Counted from the stretch's first letter, positions 53,498 through 63,268 are shown. The stretch is DNA of 64,000 bases from an uncultured cyanobacterium (GCA_903903925.1 CAIVAU010000061.1:21647-85646), one strand, 5' to 3'. Translations and numbers: made by a program. Notes: a model not told the origin generated them from the sequence alone.

Positions 53498-53995
53498 TCA
53501 TTTCCCTTCACCTGTGATATCTATTAAGGTATCCAGATTATTAGGGTCTACTTCATAAGTAGCACCAAAGCTCATAACAAAGCGACCTTGACTTGGGGCC
53601 AGTTGAACGATGCGAAAATCTGGCAAATCACGAAAGATCTGAATAATTTCTCCGAAACGTGCTTCAAAGCGCTTAACAATTCGGTTCCATAACTCCGTAT
53701 CACGTTCAATGTACTGCGCTATGCAGTCAAACGTGAGGCGGCGACGGGCAAAAATTTGCTGAGTGTGAGACTCATCTTCAATAAACAATACACTTGCCCT
53801 AGGAACGTTAGAGAGATTTTGAGTGTGAATAGAAAGACCACTGACATAGATGTAAATATTTTTGCTTTCATCGATGACGAAAGGAGCATAGCTAGCATTG
53901 GGAATGCTATCTTCGCTAACGGTACTCAGGATAACGCTTTGAACGAGGTCAGTGAATCCTTGATAAGCGGTGAGGGCTGTTTTAAATTGTGACAT
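53498..53995 (-). CDS. HugZ-type pyridoxamine-oxidase-like (heme-utilisation) protein
   Basis: A 165-residue split-barrel protein. SVILSTVSEDSIPNASYAPF near 18-37 and NIYIYVSGLSIHTQNLSNVP with RASVLFIEDE are the conserved flavin/heme-type barrel strands; LAPSQGRFVMSFGATYEV near the end is also typical. HugZ relatives bind and may degrade heme. No DUF2470 domain is fused, though a free DUF2470 gene lies at 40,485. ATG 53995 (MSQFKTAL) fits homologues; ATG 54022 or TTG 54037 would lengthen it. Confidence 0.85.
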   Translation of the reverse strand: MSQFKTALTAYQGFTDLVQSVILSTVSEDSIPNASYAPFVIDESKNIYIYVSGLSIHTQNLSNVPRASVLFIEDESHTQQIFARRRLTFDCIAQYIERDTELWNRIVKRFEARFGEIIQIFRDLPDFRIVQLAPSQGRFVMSFGATYEVDPNNLDTLIDITGEGK

Positions 53996-54282
53996 GGAGG
54001 AAACTCTATGAGATGTATCCATATTTGTTTGGGACAAATTACCATTAAATCATTTAATTCAAATGAGAAATCAGTCATTAGCTAGAGGTAGTCAAGAGGA
54101 ACCCTAGGTTAATCTAGCTAATAGATAGAGATTTCAACAACCAACGTCTTGCAAAGAATTACCTATCGTAAAACTTGGAGACATGTAGGTTTTTTGAGAC
54201 AGTCACTATTCCTATTATTTTCACTTCTTTCCTGGGGTGCAGAAATATACCCCTCATCTGCTAAATAATCGAGTGCGTAAAA

Positions 54283-54747
54283 ATGAAAAAACTAACCTTA
54301 TTTCTCCTCAGCAATATTTTACTGTTAGGGGCTGTTGCTTGCCAAGACACTGCTAAGACTAGTTCTAATGCTCCTGATTCAACCCAGGAAAGCCCCAAAG
54401 TACCGGATGCAAAGACAGTTCAGGCAAACCAACAGGATGCCCAAAGCCAGACTCGCAGGAATCAGCTCAATGCTGATATCAAGGCACATGAACAGCGCAA
54501 TAATGCCTTTAACGACGGCGGGACAAATAGAACTGATGCAGCTGTAGCTACAGAAGTTCGAGATAAGTTAGAGGCTAACATACCTGGAAGTCAGCTGCTC
54601 GTTGAAGCTAAAAATGGGGTGGTGACCGTATCAGGAACTGTTGTTCACCAGCAAAATCTGAGCAAGATTGAACTAGCAAGGCAAATTAAAGGTGTCAAAA
54701 CTGTAGTAAATAAGGTAAAGCTTGTTGATCTGAAGACCAAGAACTAA
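54283..54747 (+). CDS. BON-domain lipoprotein
   Basis: A 154-residue lipoprotein. Signal MKKLTLFLLSNILLLGAVAC ends in lipobox GAVAC with Cys20. Residues 22-85 are Gln/Asn-rich and flexible. A BON domain covers about 86-150: VATEVRDKLEANIPGSQLLV, KNGVVTVSGTVVHQQ, QIKGVKTVVNKVKLV. BON domains bind phospholipid or membranes, often under osmotic stress, so an envelope-protective role is likely. ATG at 54283; terminator at 54,864. Confidence 0.9.
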   Translation: MKKLTLFLLSNILLLGAVACQDTAKTSSNAPDSTQESPKVPDAKTVQANQQDAQSQTRRNQLNADIKAHEQRNNAFNDGGTNRTDAAVATEVRDKLEANIPGSQLLVEAKNGVVTVSGTVVHQQNLSKIELARQIKGVKTVVNKVKLVDLKTKN

Positions 54748-54863
54748 AGAATTTGGCAAAGACTAAGTAGGACTTACCTTTTCATCTCGGCATTTTGGCA
54801 TGTGCGTAGATTTAATTATGGATACTATATGAACCAAGTGCAAGAGTGTCAAAATATATCAAG

Positions 54864-54890
54864 CCCCGGCTAAATGCCGGGGATTTTTAT
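54864..54890 (+). terminator. Intrinsic terminator after the BON lipoprotein gene
   Basis: CCCCGGC/GCCGGGG with loop TAAAT, followed by ATTTTTAT. It lies 117 bases after the stop of the BON gene. Confidence 0.82.
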
Positions 54891-55169
54891 TGAGCGCTAC
54901 TGAAACTCTCCATTTTTAGGGCTAAAGATCAAGAAGCAATCACAAAGTGCCGAGGGAGTTAGTCTGTGGATAACTTTAACTATTTTTTGATAAAATCTAG
55001 TAAACTCTTTCAGCAGCTATCCAGGATAGAGTTATTGTAGAGTCAAGCTCTCATAAAGTTTTGGATTTTGGATTGTGCAACCCAAGCCCGTAGCCAGTTT
55101 GATAAATTTATCTGTTGCACATCATCAACAAAACGTATCAGAGATCTGTTGCTACTCAATAGCTCATAC

Positions 55170-56282
55170 ATGACAACCTCTTTGCATGGATTGGTTCTCC
55201 TTACACAGGACGAAATAATTAACCTTGTTTACATCCCTTCAAAACAAGGCTACGAAGTACAGGAAAAATTTCCCATCAAGTCTTTCGTCATCGCTCAAGA
55301 CTATCAGGTATTGCCACAAATGGTTGCCCTTAATGATTTTATCTTCATCGGTATGAATCAACACAAAAAATCATTGGTAGTACGGCTGGATGCTCCAACT
55401 TCACTACTACCACAGCGTTCAATAGCTAAATCTTTAAGTAAATCCTTTGGACGGCTTGGTGCTTTAGGTACTGATGGTGAACATCTTTTAATTGCCGCAG
55501 AGGGTTCACTAATTTTGCTCGATCGCAATTTAGAAATTCTTGACCGCGTTCAACTCATTTCTCAGAACTGGTCGGGTTCAGAAAATAAAAATGTTCATGA
55601 TATTCTTGTCTATCAAAATAGGGTTTATTTACTTGACAACATTTTATTACCTGCTTTTCTTTTTCAAGTCACTATAGATACAGAAAAAAAACTGCAAATT
55701 ACCAGAATTTTGGAAATTCAAGATGTTTATCCTCATTTAGATAGACAGTGGCTTAACCCTGAATTAGAGCAATGGGTGGTTATTCAGTCTAGTTTCCGTC
55801 AAGGGAATTATCGCCAAAACGCACATATTTTTCCCCTCATCCAAGGAAGAGAAAGACTAGCGTGGCAAAATCTGTATCCAAATTTCAGGAACATGGGAAT
55901 ATTAAATAGTGTAGGTGAAGTTGAGAGCTTCAAAATTCTTAATGTTACCAAAATGTCACCAGCTTGGGCAATTATTAGCCAAGCAAAAGAGTCTTATTTA
56001 GTAAAAATAAATACTAATAATCATAGAATTGAATTGGATGAAAAGCTGCAACTGGGAATAACTATTCGAGGTTATACTCGAAATTGGCTAATGCTAAACC
56101 AGGATAAATATATATTTGTCTTCAACTCCACTCAAGAGCGATCGCCTAGTTTTTTAGGTTGGATGCGAGAGCAATTCAGTAACAGTCTAGTTGTTGTTGA
56201 TATTCAAGAAAATCCGCAGGTTATTTTGCGGCAAAACTTGCCATTTAAAAATACTTCAATGTTGAGTTTTTTACTGTACTAA
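55170..56282 (+). CDS. Hypothetical protein, possibly beta-propeller
   Basis: A 370-residue protein from ATG at 55170 (MTTSLHGLVLLTQDEI); an upstream TTG in frame would add 34 residues of poor quality. It shows repeated strand patterns spaced by 40-50 residues (LGALGTDGEHLLIAAEGSLI, NVHDILVYQNRVYLLDNILL, AWAIISQAKESYLVKI, DKYIFVFNSTQER), typical of propellers. No signal peptide, no TM. Family not recognised. It converges on the TPR-CHAT gene and could be a partner, but no sequence feature proves this. Confidence 0.6.
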   Translation: MTTSLHGLVLLTQDEIINLVYIPSKQGYEVQEKFPIKSFVIAQDYQVLPQMVALNDFIFIGMNQHKKSLVVRLDAPTSLLPQRSIAKSLSKSFGRLGALGTDGEHLLIAAEGSLILLDRNLEILDRVQLISQNWSGSENKNVHDILVYQNRVYLLDNILLPAFLFQVTIDTEKKLQITRILEIQDVYPHLDRQWLNPELEQWVVIQSSFRQGNYRQNAHIFPLIQGRERLAWQNLYPNFRNMGILNSVGEVESFKILNVTKMSPAWAIISQAKESYLVKINTNNHRIELDEKLQLGITIRGYTRNWLMLNQDKYIFVFNSTQERSPSFLGWMREQFSNSLVVVDIQENPQVILRQNLPFKNTSMLSFLLY

Positions 56283-56624
56283 GTATTAAATAATTCAGGA
56301 GTACCAGCATCTTGCTCGCTTGTACTACACGTCATTCGCTTCTCGAAAGTCAAAATTATAAATTCAAAATTCAAGCATTTATACACCCACGCCTGAAGTC
56401 GTGGGCTTGAAAAAAGGACGTAGTGTTTCTCGCGCTTCGCGTCTCGCAACCCATGTTTTTTTAAGTGGGCTTATATCCCACAACTAAAGTTTTTTTGTTA
56501 TTTACATTTTGAATTTTGAATTTTGAATTTTGAATTGTTTTGTGAGCTTTCCGGCTCACACTACTGATCGTCTTTTTGCAAAACTGGGATGCTTCCCCAT
56601 CCAATTGATTCTGACTCCCAACTC
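56283..56624. other. Repeat-bearing gap between propeller-like and CHAT genes
   Basis: Contains a hairpin CCCACGCCTGAAGTCGTGGG (56,386-56,405), a stretch CCCACAACTAAAGTTTTTTT shared with 35,076-35,093, and a heptamer array of TTTTGAA units (56,507-56,536). The array and hairpins sit between two converging stops and may serve both as transcription ends. Confidence 0.6.
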
Positions 56625-59600
56625 CTAACTCAACTTCCCTGTAATTATGAACGCCGCCCAGTAATAAGGGTGATTATAAAGCCTTTTCTCTGCTGGCATT
56701 GTACTAATCTTATACATTTCTGTTGTTACAAGTGCCCTCATGCTTAATTCTTCTTGAGGCAATTTAGTCAGTAAATCCTCATACCATTTTTTAAGTTCAC
56801 CCGCAGTCAATTCTTTCAGCCATTCTGTTGCTGATGACAAAGCAAGATTTGCTGATTTATTTCGCTGATGTCGATAAAATTCGATCATGACCAAGACCCT
56901 CGCAGCAGATTCTACAATCCACAGAGTACTAACGACACGAGAAACTCCCTGAAAGAGTAAACCACTGACTAAACCCACATATTCGGTGGTGAGAATTTGG
57001 TTACCAATGATGGCAGTTTCGCAAGCTGAGAGAGTAGCAAGGTTATAATTTGGAATTTGATGACTGCAAATTTCTTCTAAAGTTAGTTGATCAACACCTG
57101 CTAAGGCTAATTCGGATTTTTGCGGCTGAATAAAATTATTGGTTACATGTCCAGTGAAATGCAATATATTGCAATCCTTATACAATAAGGCATTTTCTAA
57201 CTGTTGTTTAGTCGCCTCTGACCCTCGAATGCGTTTGACATTATTAAACATTTTGCTAACAGTTTCAGTCTCAAGTTTAGCAAATTTTAGTGGGGGATAA
57301 TCTGTGCTGTTAGGATGTTCGATGCTCAGTAATGACTGGTTGTGAGTTTGCCGTAGGGGTTCGGATTTGAGAGATAACCCTAGTTGGATGTTAGGTAAAT
57401 AGGTGATTGTGAAATTAGACCCCAAACTTTGCTCCTCCCAAAGGTCATATAGGTAATAGCTGTCGTTGTAAGTTCTGTGTTCTTGCAAAGGAGAAGAGAG
57501 ATGAAAAAGTGCATGTAGAGGGAATTGATGCAAGTCACAGTGGGGAATTAAAATGAGTTGGGTGATGTCTTCGAGTTCCTGGATAATGGCAGAAATGTTA
57601 AGAATTTTTTTCAGGTTGAATAGCCTCTGTTCCATGTTTGTTCGCCAGGAATGCGTGCTTTTATTTTTTCTCGTTTGATCTTGGCTACAATAATCCTGAT
57701 ATTGTTGATTCCAATCTTCTAACCAATCTTCCCACTCCACTTTAGCTGCAACTGCTTCGGGTAGAGGCATTTCATCAATTTCTGCAACATTTAGTACGGG
57801 TGTAAATACAGGGATAGGTTCTGGAGAATTGTATTTGAGGATGAAGGTGCGTAAGGCGCAAGGGCTGATATGCCAGTAAATAATAGCAGTTGTGGGGTTC
57901 AGTAGTTGTTGAATTGAGGCATAGCTGGGTGAGACTATTTCGTCACTCCAACCAAAAAGCAGCCAAGATAAACAAGTATTCTTACCATATTCGGCGATTT
58001 CCAAGGCTTGCGCTAACTCACCAAACTGCACAGCTATATCAACTGCTAACTGCCCAAAACCTGCAAATTTCAGCCCTAACTCTTTTTTGCTCTCATCGGT
58101 GCGATTTGGTTCACTCAGCAAGTTTTGTAATAAATCTATGGCGCGTTGCTGAAATTCTTGTGCTTGTGCTGCTTCTCCCAAAGCTAAAAATGTTCTGACA
58201 AGGTTTTGCAAAACCTCTAGATGCAACTGGGGAAAATCAACGGTAGTCAAGGTTTCGAGTGCTTGGTAGTATTCAGTTACAGCTTGATACCAATCCTTGC
58301 GGGGTGTAGGGTGTCTTTTTCCTCGGTCGTAGTGAGCATTGCCTAGTCCCAGATACAACCTACCCGATCCTTCAGGATGAGTTATGGAATCAATATATTT
58401 CAACCCTTCTTCATAGCTTGCTAATTTCCCTTCATAGCCGCGTTCGTTTAAGGCTGGATTTGTCCAAGCTAGAGGACTTACAAAACTCCGATGTGAGTTA
58501 CTATTAACTGCATTTTCTGCTGCAATTCCTCGACCAATCCAAGCTTGCCAGTAGTCAAGTTGGATTTGCAAAGAATTGTCATAAGAGGCGATCGCTTCTT
58601 CAAATTTTCCCAAATAAAATAGTGTCACACCTCGGTTGTACCAAGCTAAGTGGAAATCGGGGTTGATTTGTATGGCTTTTTCGTAGCAGGCATCTGCCTC
58701 TTCACGGCGTCCTAGATTTTCCAAGGCTATTGCTTGATTGAACCAGGCTAGGTAGGAATCAGGGCTTTTCTCAAGGGCTTTCTCCCAAGATGAGATCGCA
58801 TCATGCCAACGCCCTAAAGAAGCGAGCACCACACCTCTGTCTATCAAGACTTCGTGTAAGTCGGGGTTGATTTCGAGAGCATAGCTGTAAGATCTGATCG
58901 CCTCCTCATATTGTCCTAATTTTTCCTGGGCACTCCCCAAAGCGTACCAACCCTCGTATGCGTCGGGATTGATTGCAAGGGCTTGCTGGTAGCTGGCGAT
59001 CGCATCTTCAAATTGTTCTAACTTAGACAGTTCCACACCCCGGTTATACCAAGCTAAGTGGAAATCGGTTTGGAGTTCTATTGCTTTTTCATAGGAGGCG
59101 ATCGCATCATGAGTCAAGAGAGCATGAGCCATTGCTATTCCCCGATAGTACCAGTTTTCTTGGTCTTGTGGTTGCAATAGCAGTGCTTGGTCATAACTAG
59201 AAATTGCATTCTCAGGATACCCTAACTTGAGTAGTGCCATACCCCGGCTAGACCAAGCTTGGTGGTAGTCCGACTTGATTTCTATAGCTTTGTCAAAGGA
59301 GGCGATCGCATCTTCAAAGTCTCCTAATTCACCTTGGGCACAGCCTCGGTTATACCACCCTTTGTAGAAGTTAGGTTTCATCTCAATTGCTTTGTCGTAA
59401 GATGCAACTGCCTCGGCAAAATCCGACAAATAAAACAGTGCCAAGCCCCGGTTAAACCAATACTCGTATGAGTAGGGGTTGATTTCTATAGCTTTATCAT
59501 ATGATGCGATAGCTTCAGATAATTTGCCCCTTTTAGCTTCTTGAAGACCCTGGTAAAACCATGTTTGTGACTGTTCTAGATGAGTTTGGGATTTAGCTCG

Positions 59601-60464
59601 TGTTTCCATTCCCACGTTAGAAGCAAGTTGCTGGGCTAAGTTGCTACTTTGCTCTAACCTGACTAATAACTCATCCAAGGTAACAGCGATGTTTGGCTGT
59701 AAAGCCAAAGACTCAACGGACAGTTCCACGCCAGTTGCTTCGGGGCTGTTTTCTCCCCAGACTTGTCCCTCTTCCTCTGGAATTTTCACTAGAGGTGCAG
59801 GCTGTATGGTTTCAGTATTGAATTGGTCGTACTCCCATATCAGTTCACCTATCGCCGTAGCCTCTTCTTGAACAGAGGCTACGGCAATATCTTGCCCGTA
59901 TTTTTCCAGATAGTTATACGTCAACCCTGCTTGAGGGGTTAAAAGCGATGGATGAACCTTGATTGCTATATCTCGTCCCTTAATCTCCCCATTTGGTTCA
60001 CCTAAGTTTCGTGTCAACAGGCTTACCCCAATATCATGGGCAAGTTCTCCAATTGTCCCGATCCCAAGTTCACCAAGCTGCACCATCTGCATTGCTAACT
60101 GATTATTCGGTGCGGGTGACATCAGCAATCTTTCACCAAAGTCCAGTAGCCAATTTATCCAGCGCTGATCGCTAATCCGATTTTCCATGCGTTCCAGATA
60201 CTTCCGTGCCCAGTGTTGTCCTCGTGCCTGATGCACGCCTTCCAACAGCTGAGTAAACAAAAATTCCAGATCCGCGTTTGTCAGTTCTGGTAGTGGTTGT
60301 ACTACTTCCTGCATTTTAGGGTTAAGAGAAAGAGTTTGCTTTCTCCTAGAGCGGAACTTCAAAAACTTTTTCAGGCAATGCACTAGCCACTTGAGCATCT
60401 GCAGCACTCTTTGATGTTGTTCATCGTTTTCTTCCGCGAGATATCCCAGATAGGCACTAAGCAA
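56625..60464 (-). CDS. TPR-CHAT caspase-like protease
   Basis: A 1,279-residue protein. Residues 60-165 hold a conserved N-terminal helical region (LTNADLEFLFTQLLEGVHQA, WINWLLDFGERLL). About 300-690 are at least ten TPR units of 34 residues (ASYDKAIEINPY, AWYNRGV). A helical stretch follows. The CHAT protease is near 950-1270, with His in NILHFTGHVTN and Cys in TLSACETAI. CHAT proteins act as caspase-like proteases, some in defence. Start is uncertain: TTG 60464 has no ribosome site and no in-frame ATG precedes it; ATG at residue 51 (60,314) is an alternative. Confidence 0.9.
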   Translation of the reverse strand: MLSAYLGYLAEENDEQHQRVLQMLKWLVHCLKKFLKFRSRRKQTLSLNPKMQEVVQPLPELTNADLEFLFTQLLEGVHQARGQHWARKYLERMENRISDQRWINWLLDFGERLLMSPAPNNQLAMQMVQLGELGIGTIGELAHDIGVSLLTRNLGEPNGEIKGRDIAIKVHPSLLTPQAGLTYNYLEKYGQDIAVASVQEEATAIGELIWEYDQFNTETIQPAPLVKIPEEEGQVWGENSPEATGVELSVESLALQPNIAVTLDELLVRLEQSSNLAQQLASNVGMETRAKSQTHLEQSQTWFYQGLQEAKRGKLSEAIASYDKAIEINPYSYEYWFNRGLALFYLSDFAEAVASYDKAIEMKPNFYKGWYNRGCAQGELGDFEDAIASFDKAIEIKSDYHQAWSSRGMALLKLGYPENAISSYDQALLLQPQDQENWYYRGIAMAHALLTHDAIASYEKAIELQTDFHLAWYNRGVELSKLEQFEDAIASYQQALAINPDAYEGWYALGSAQEKLGQYEEAIRSYSYALEINPDLHEVLIDRGVVLASLGRWHDAISSWEKALEKSPDSYLAWFNQAIALENLGRREEADACYEKAIQINPDFHLAWYNRGVTLFYLGKFEEAIASYDNSLQIQLDYWQAWIGRGIAAENAVNSNSHRSFVSPLAWTNPALNERGYEGKLASYEEGLKYIDSITHPEGSGRLYLGLGNAHYDRGKRHPTPRKDWYQAVTEYYQALETLTTVDFPQLHLEVLQNLVRTFLALGEAAQAQEFQQRAIDLLQNLLSEPNRTDESKKELGLKFAGFGQLAVDIAVQFGELAQALEIAEYGKNTCLSWLLFGWSDEIVSPSYASIQQLLNPTTAIIYWHISPCALRTFILKYNSPEPIPVFTPVLNVAEIDEMPLPEAVAAKVEWEDWLEDWNQQYQDYCSQDQTRKNKSTHSWRTNMEQRLFNLKKILNISAIIQELEDITQLILIPHCDLHQFPLHALFHLSSPLQEHRTYNDSYYLYDLWEEQSLGSNFTITYLPNIQLGLSLKSEPLRQTHNQSLLSIEHPNSTDYPPLKFAKLETETVSKMFNNVKRIRGSEATKQQLENALLYKDCNILHFTGHVTNNFIQPQKSELALAGVDQLTLEEICSHQIPNYNLATLSACETAIIGNQILTTEYVGLVSGLLFQGVSRVVSTLWIVESAARVLVMIEFYRHQRNKSANLALSSATEWLKELTAGELKKWYEDLLTKLPQEELSMRALVTTEMYKISTMPAEKRLYNHPYYWAAFIITGKLS

Positions 60465-60850
60465 ACCGGGAAGGAATAGCGGGTCAAGATTAGGGGTTCG
60501 ACGCCCCTAACCCTTCCAAGCCCCATCCCTCCGTAGGGTGGGGTCACTAACCATAGATTTTAGGATTTTATCGATCTCTGTGCTAAAAAGTCCAAAACTA
60601 CATAAAAAATCCATAGATTCACAGAGGGAATGGGTAATACTGTTCTGTTATAACTTTAAAAAAGCTACACAGACATCAGGGAATAATATATGTTAACAGC
60701 GATATTAGGTGCAACGCCCTATTCGTGTATGGTTATATGAACAAAATTCCGAAATTCTGATGCCACAGGAAACACAGCTTCTCCTGTCACCAGACCTGCA
60801 AGGGATGGTTGATGCGCGTTTTAACCCAAAATTAATCAGATTGCTATTTT
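60465..60850. other. Gap upstream of the TPR-CHAT gene
   Basis: Two direct copies of CCATAGATT (near 60,550 and 60,610) and GGGGTTCGACGCCCC palindrome (60,491-60,507) are seen. A 61-codon plus frame at 60,709 is not convincing. No other gene. Confidence 0.35.
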
Positions 60851-61201
60851 TCAGAGGACTCGCATTCGGATGCGCTGATCTTCAATCACACTGAAATGTC
60901 CTGCCCAGTCAGTTCGAGATGCAATGGCGATCGCCACTTTTTGAGCAACAACTGCACCAGAAGATGCTTTAATCCGAAATAATATAATCCCGCAAGTTGC
61001 AGGCAAATGGGAACGGAACGCCAACTCACCAAAGTCTTTATCAAAAGTCAGCAGAATGCGATCGTCACTTTGAGCCCGGTTTAGAACTTCTGTATCGGCA
61101 ATACCAGGAGCATCAGTGCGAATCCAAATCACATCATGACCCTGATGACGAAGGGCTTCTACAGCATCTGCTGGAAAATTTTCGTTGGCAAGAAAGCGCA
61201 T
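60851..61201 (-). CDS. DUF5615 PIN-like toxin
   Basis: A 116-residue PIN-like protein of the DUF5615 (Mut7-C-related) group. MRFLANENFPADAVEALRHQ is the standard opening with Glu/Asn near 7, then GHDVIWIRTDAPG with Asp, and ILLTFDKDFGELAF with the acidic pair near 53-56. It probably cleaves RNA. It starts 3 bases after the stop of the DUF433 gene, the usual two-gene toxin-antitoxin layout. ATG at 61201. Confidence 0.87.
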   Translation of the reverse strand: MRFLANENFPADAVEALRHQGHDVIWIRTDAPGIADTEVLNRAQSDDRILLTFDKDFGELAFRSHLPATCGIILFRIKASSGAVVAQKVAIAIASRTDWAGHFSVIEDQRIRMRVL

Positions 61202-61204
61202 AAT

Positions 61205-61435
61205 CTATGCAGGAAAAGCGTAAACTTTTTCAGCTTTAAGAGTAGCACTCGCATAGCTCAAACAAGCCTGAACATCTTCGCGGGTAATACCAGGGTAGTT
61301 GCGGAGAATTTCGTCAGTTGTCCAACCTTGAGCCAGAAGGTCAATGATAAATTCAACAGCAAGACGAGTGCCTTTAATAATTGGTTTGCCGACAAGGACG
61401 TTAGGATCAATCGTGATTCGGGATTGCCAGTCCAT
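61205..61435 (-). CDS. DUF433-domain antitoxin
   Basis: A 76-residue protein: ITIDPNVLVGKPIIKGTRLA near 7-26 and VEFIIDLLAQGWTTDEILRN then YPGITREDVQACLSYA form the winged helix-turn-helix of DUF433 antitoxins. It pairs with the DUF5615 toxin encoded directly downstream and would repress their shared promoter. ATG at 61435 fits the domain; longer frames run into a repeat. Confidence 0.88.
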   Translation of the reverse strand: MDWQSRITIDPNVLVGKPIIKGTRLAVEFIIDLLAQGWTTDEILRNYPGITREDVQACLSYASATLKAEKVYAFPA

Positions 61436-61554
61436 AAAATTAAGTTGAGCTTGTTGTGTCGATTTTATCAGAAAAATGTAGAAAACTCCAGAACTTAGGC
61501 ACTGTACAAATTGAACATCATGTGTATTAACGGATAAGGGTTGTTTCAGACTTG

Positions 61555-61580
61555 TAGGGGCGTATTGCAATACGCCCCAG
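61555..61580. repeat. Core palindrome of the MITE-like family
   Basis: GTAGGGGCGTATTGCAATACGCCCCAG equals the core of the copy at 24,452-24,552; the outer ends are absent. A solo core or a decayed copy. Confidence 0.6.
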
Positions 61581-61644
61581 GGCGTGGATGGGAACTCTCC
61601 CAATGTGGAAAAATCAAATGACAGACCGCTAGATATCAGTGTGG

Positions 61645-62559
61645 CTAGATTATTCCACGACGCTTACGACCCAGAGTTCCCATCAGTAATACACTAACCA
61701 CAATCCCAGCTACGACATTAGGTTCGGGGACAGCTTGAATATTACCCTTTAAACCAATTCCGTCATTACCACACTGCATGAAGATGTTGGCAAAATAGTT
61801 CCCCACGCCCAGGGAAGATTTATCAATAGCGAAAGCAATGGTCTGACTTCCCTTAGCGTTGTTGTTCCAGTCAGTGAAGTTCAACCCATTATTTATGAGG
61901 TTAGATGTAGTCAGTGTTGTAATTCCACCAACATAGTTACCGGCGCTGATGGTATTGAGGATAGGGGTGTTGGTGCCTGCGGAACTCGTATCTTGACTCC
62001 AAGCAGATCCGGTTGGATTAGCGGCAACCTTTTGACCATATAAGTAGCTTAACTCATTTTGCTGGCTTGTGAAGTCACCGTTGGTGCCAAATCCCCAACT
62101 AAAGTACCAATTCAGGCTGCTATAACCACCATGTGATAGGGTATCAGTCTTAGCAGAAACCCCTGAGTAAACTCCGATAGGCAACGGATTAGCATAGTCA
62201 TTGGCAAATCTAACCGCGTACAATTCGTTCTTCTGGCTGGCGGTTTGAAAATTGTCACCAGAGAAGTTGAAGAATAAGTCACCCCATCCAATATTGACTT
62301 GGCTACCGGTAGTCCAGTTATCATCAGAAACTCCGCTTAAGGGCATCCCCCCGTTCAGGGCAACGAGGATTTGACTTCCTGTATCCTTAATCGCCATTGC
62401 ATCAATGCTATAGTCTAAACCGCCGGAACCATTATTAGGATCACCAAATGTATAGTTCCAACCGCTAGAAGACAAAGTTCCTGCCGAAGCTTGCTGAACA
62501 CCTAAACAAAAGGAAGCAAACGAGATCGTCGCAGAAAAGAAAAGCTGAGAGAAACGCAT
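61645..62559 (-). CDS. PEP-CTERM exosortase-processed surface protein
   Basis: A 304-residue exported protein. Signal peptide 1-26 ends QQASAGTL. The mature part is Gly/Ser/Asn/Trp-rich with strands (LDYSIDAMAIKDTGSQILVA, QVNIGWGDLFFNF, WSQDTSSAG). The C-terminus is a PEP-CTERM signal: VPEPN, a TM (VVAGIVVSVLLMGTLG) and RKRRG. An exosortase would cut at this tag and release or anchor the protein at the surface, often within exopolysaccharide. No exosortase gene is nearby. ATG at 62559. Confidence 0.88.
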   Translation of the reverse strand: MRFSQLFFSATISFASFCLGVQQASAGTLSSSGWNYTFGDPNNGSGGLDYSIDAMAIKDTGSQILVALNGGMPLSGVSDDNWTTGSQVNIGWGDLFFNFSGDNFQTASQKNELYAVRFANDYANPLPIGVYSGVSAKTDTLSHGGYSSLNWYFSWGFGTNGDFTSQQNELSYLYGQKVAANPTGSAWSQDTSSAGTNTPILNTISAGNYVGGITTLTTSNLINNGLNFTDWNNNAKGSQTIAFAIDKSSLGVGNYFANIFMQCGNDGIGLKGNIQAVPEPNVVAGIVVSVLLMGTLGRKRRGII

Positions 62560-63065
62560 AGGATAGGCTCAGAAATGACTTTTTAAACTATGCCCAAATC
62601 TTAGACAATGGTATGTTAAGACACTGCTAGCACAGAAGGATTAATCCGTTAAAGTTCCTAGAAGACTCAACGAGTATCTTGCACATGTAAATAATAATGT
62701 CAATTCCATAACTAAGTGCTAAAGCTTGAAGGCATTCGATATCGAGTAATAATAAAGACATGACTAAATGAGGCACAAAAGTATAAAGTGCAAGAAAACA
62801 AGCTTTATCCCAGTTCCAAGAATCAGATAAACATTTTATATGTAAATTTCTATACGAGTATATAAATTAGAAGCTCGATGTTTAGATGTTACTTTTATTC
62901 TCTTGTTTTCGGTTAATACGGATTCTTTTTGTCAGGGGAAAGATATGAAAACGAGTATTTCCATAACCAAATAAAAGTTATATCAATAAAATTACTTAGG
63001 GCGAAAAACGTATCAGTAAAATAACTTAGCAGCGACCCAATACTTCTTGGATAAGCATTAAGTAG
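62560..63065. other. AT-rich gap without genes
   Basis: Includes a short direct repeat, TATCAATAAAATTACTTAG near 62,982 and TATCAGTAAAATAACTTAG near 63,010. It must contain the PEP-CTERM gene promoter next to 62,560. Nothing else recognised. Confidence 0.4.
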
Positions 63066-63130
63066 TACGGAGAATATTGAAGCTGAACGCTGAAACTGCC
63101 TTGAAGAGGCAGGAGGAACCCACGCTTAAA
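63066..63130 (+). mobile_element. Right-end relic of an IS200/IS605-type (tnpB) element
   Basis: TACGGAGAATATTGAAGCTGAACG followed by TGAAACTGCCTTGAAGAGGCAGGAGGAACCCACGCTT resembles, from memory, the 3' end of cyanobacterial tnpB elements, where CTGCCTTGAAGAGGCAG forms a hairpin and the end continues with a CCCACGC stem. No tnpB or tnpA is nearby. In intact elements this region encodes the guide (omega) RNA scaffold. Confidence 0.42.
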
Positions 63131-63268
63131 ATAGTCTCTGGTCGCCAAGCCCTGTTTACTCTTACTGGAGTGAGGGCGTCAATTATTGTTTGTACGGTGA
63201 TCTGTTCAGAAATCAAATATGATTTCTATAGTATGGGAGTAAGTTGTCAAACATGATGGGAGTAGATC

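Noticed and set aside
60709..60894. 61-codon plus frame (MQRPIRVWLYEQ and on)
   Set aside because: Overlaps the DUF5615 toxin end, no good ribosome site, no family. A short relic cannot be excluded.
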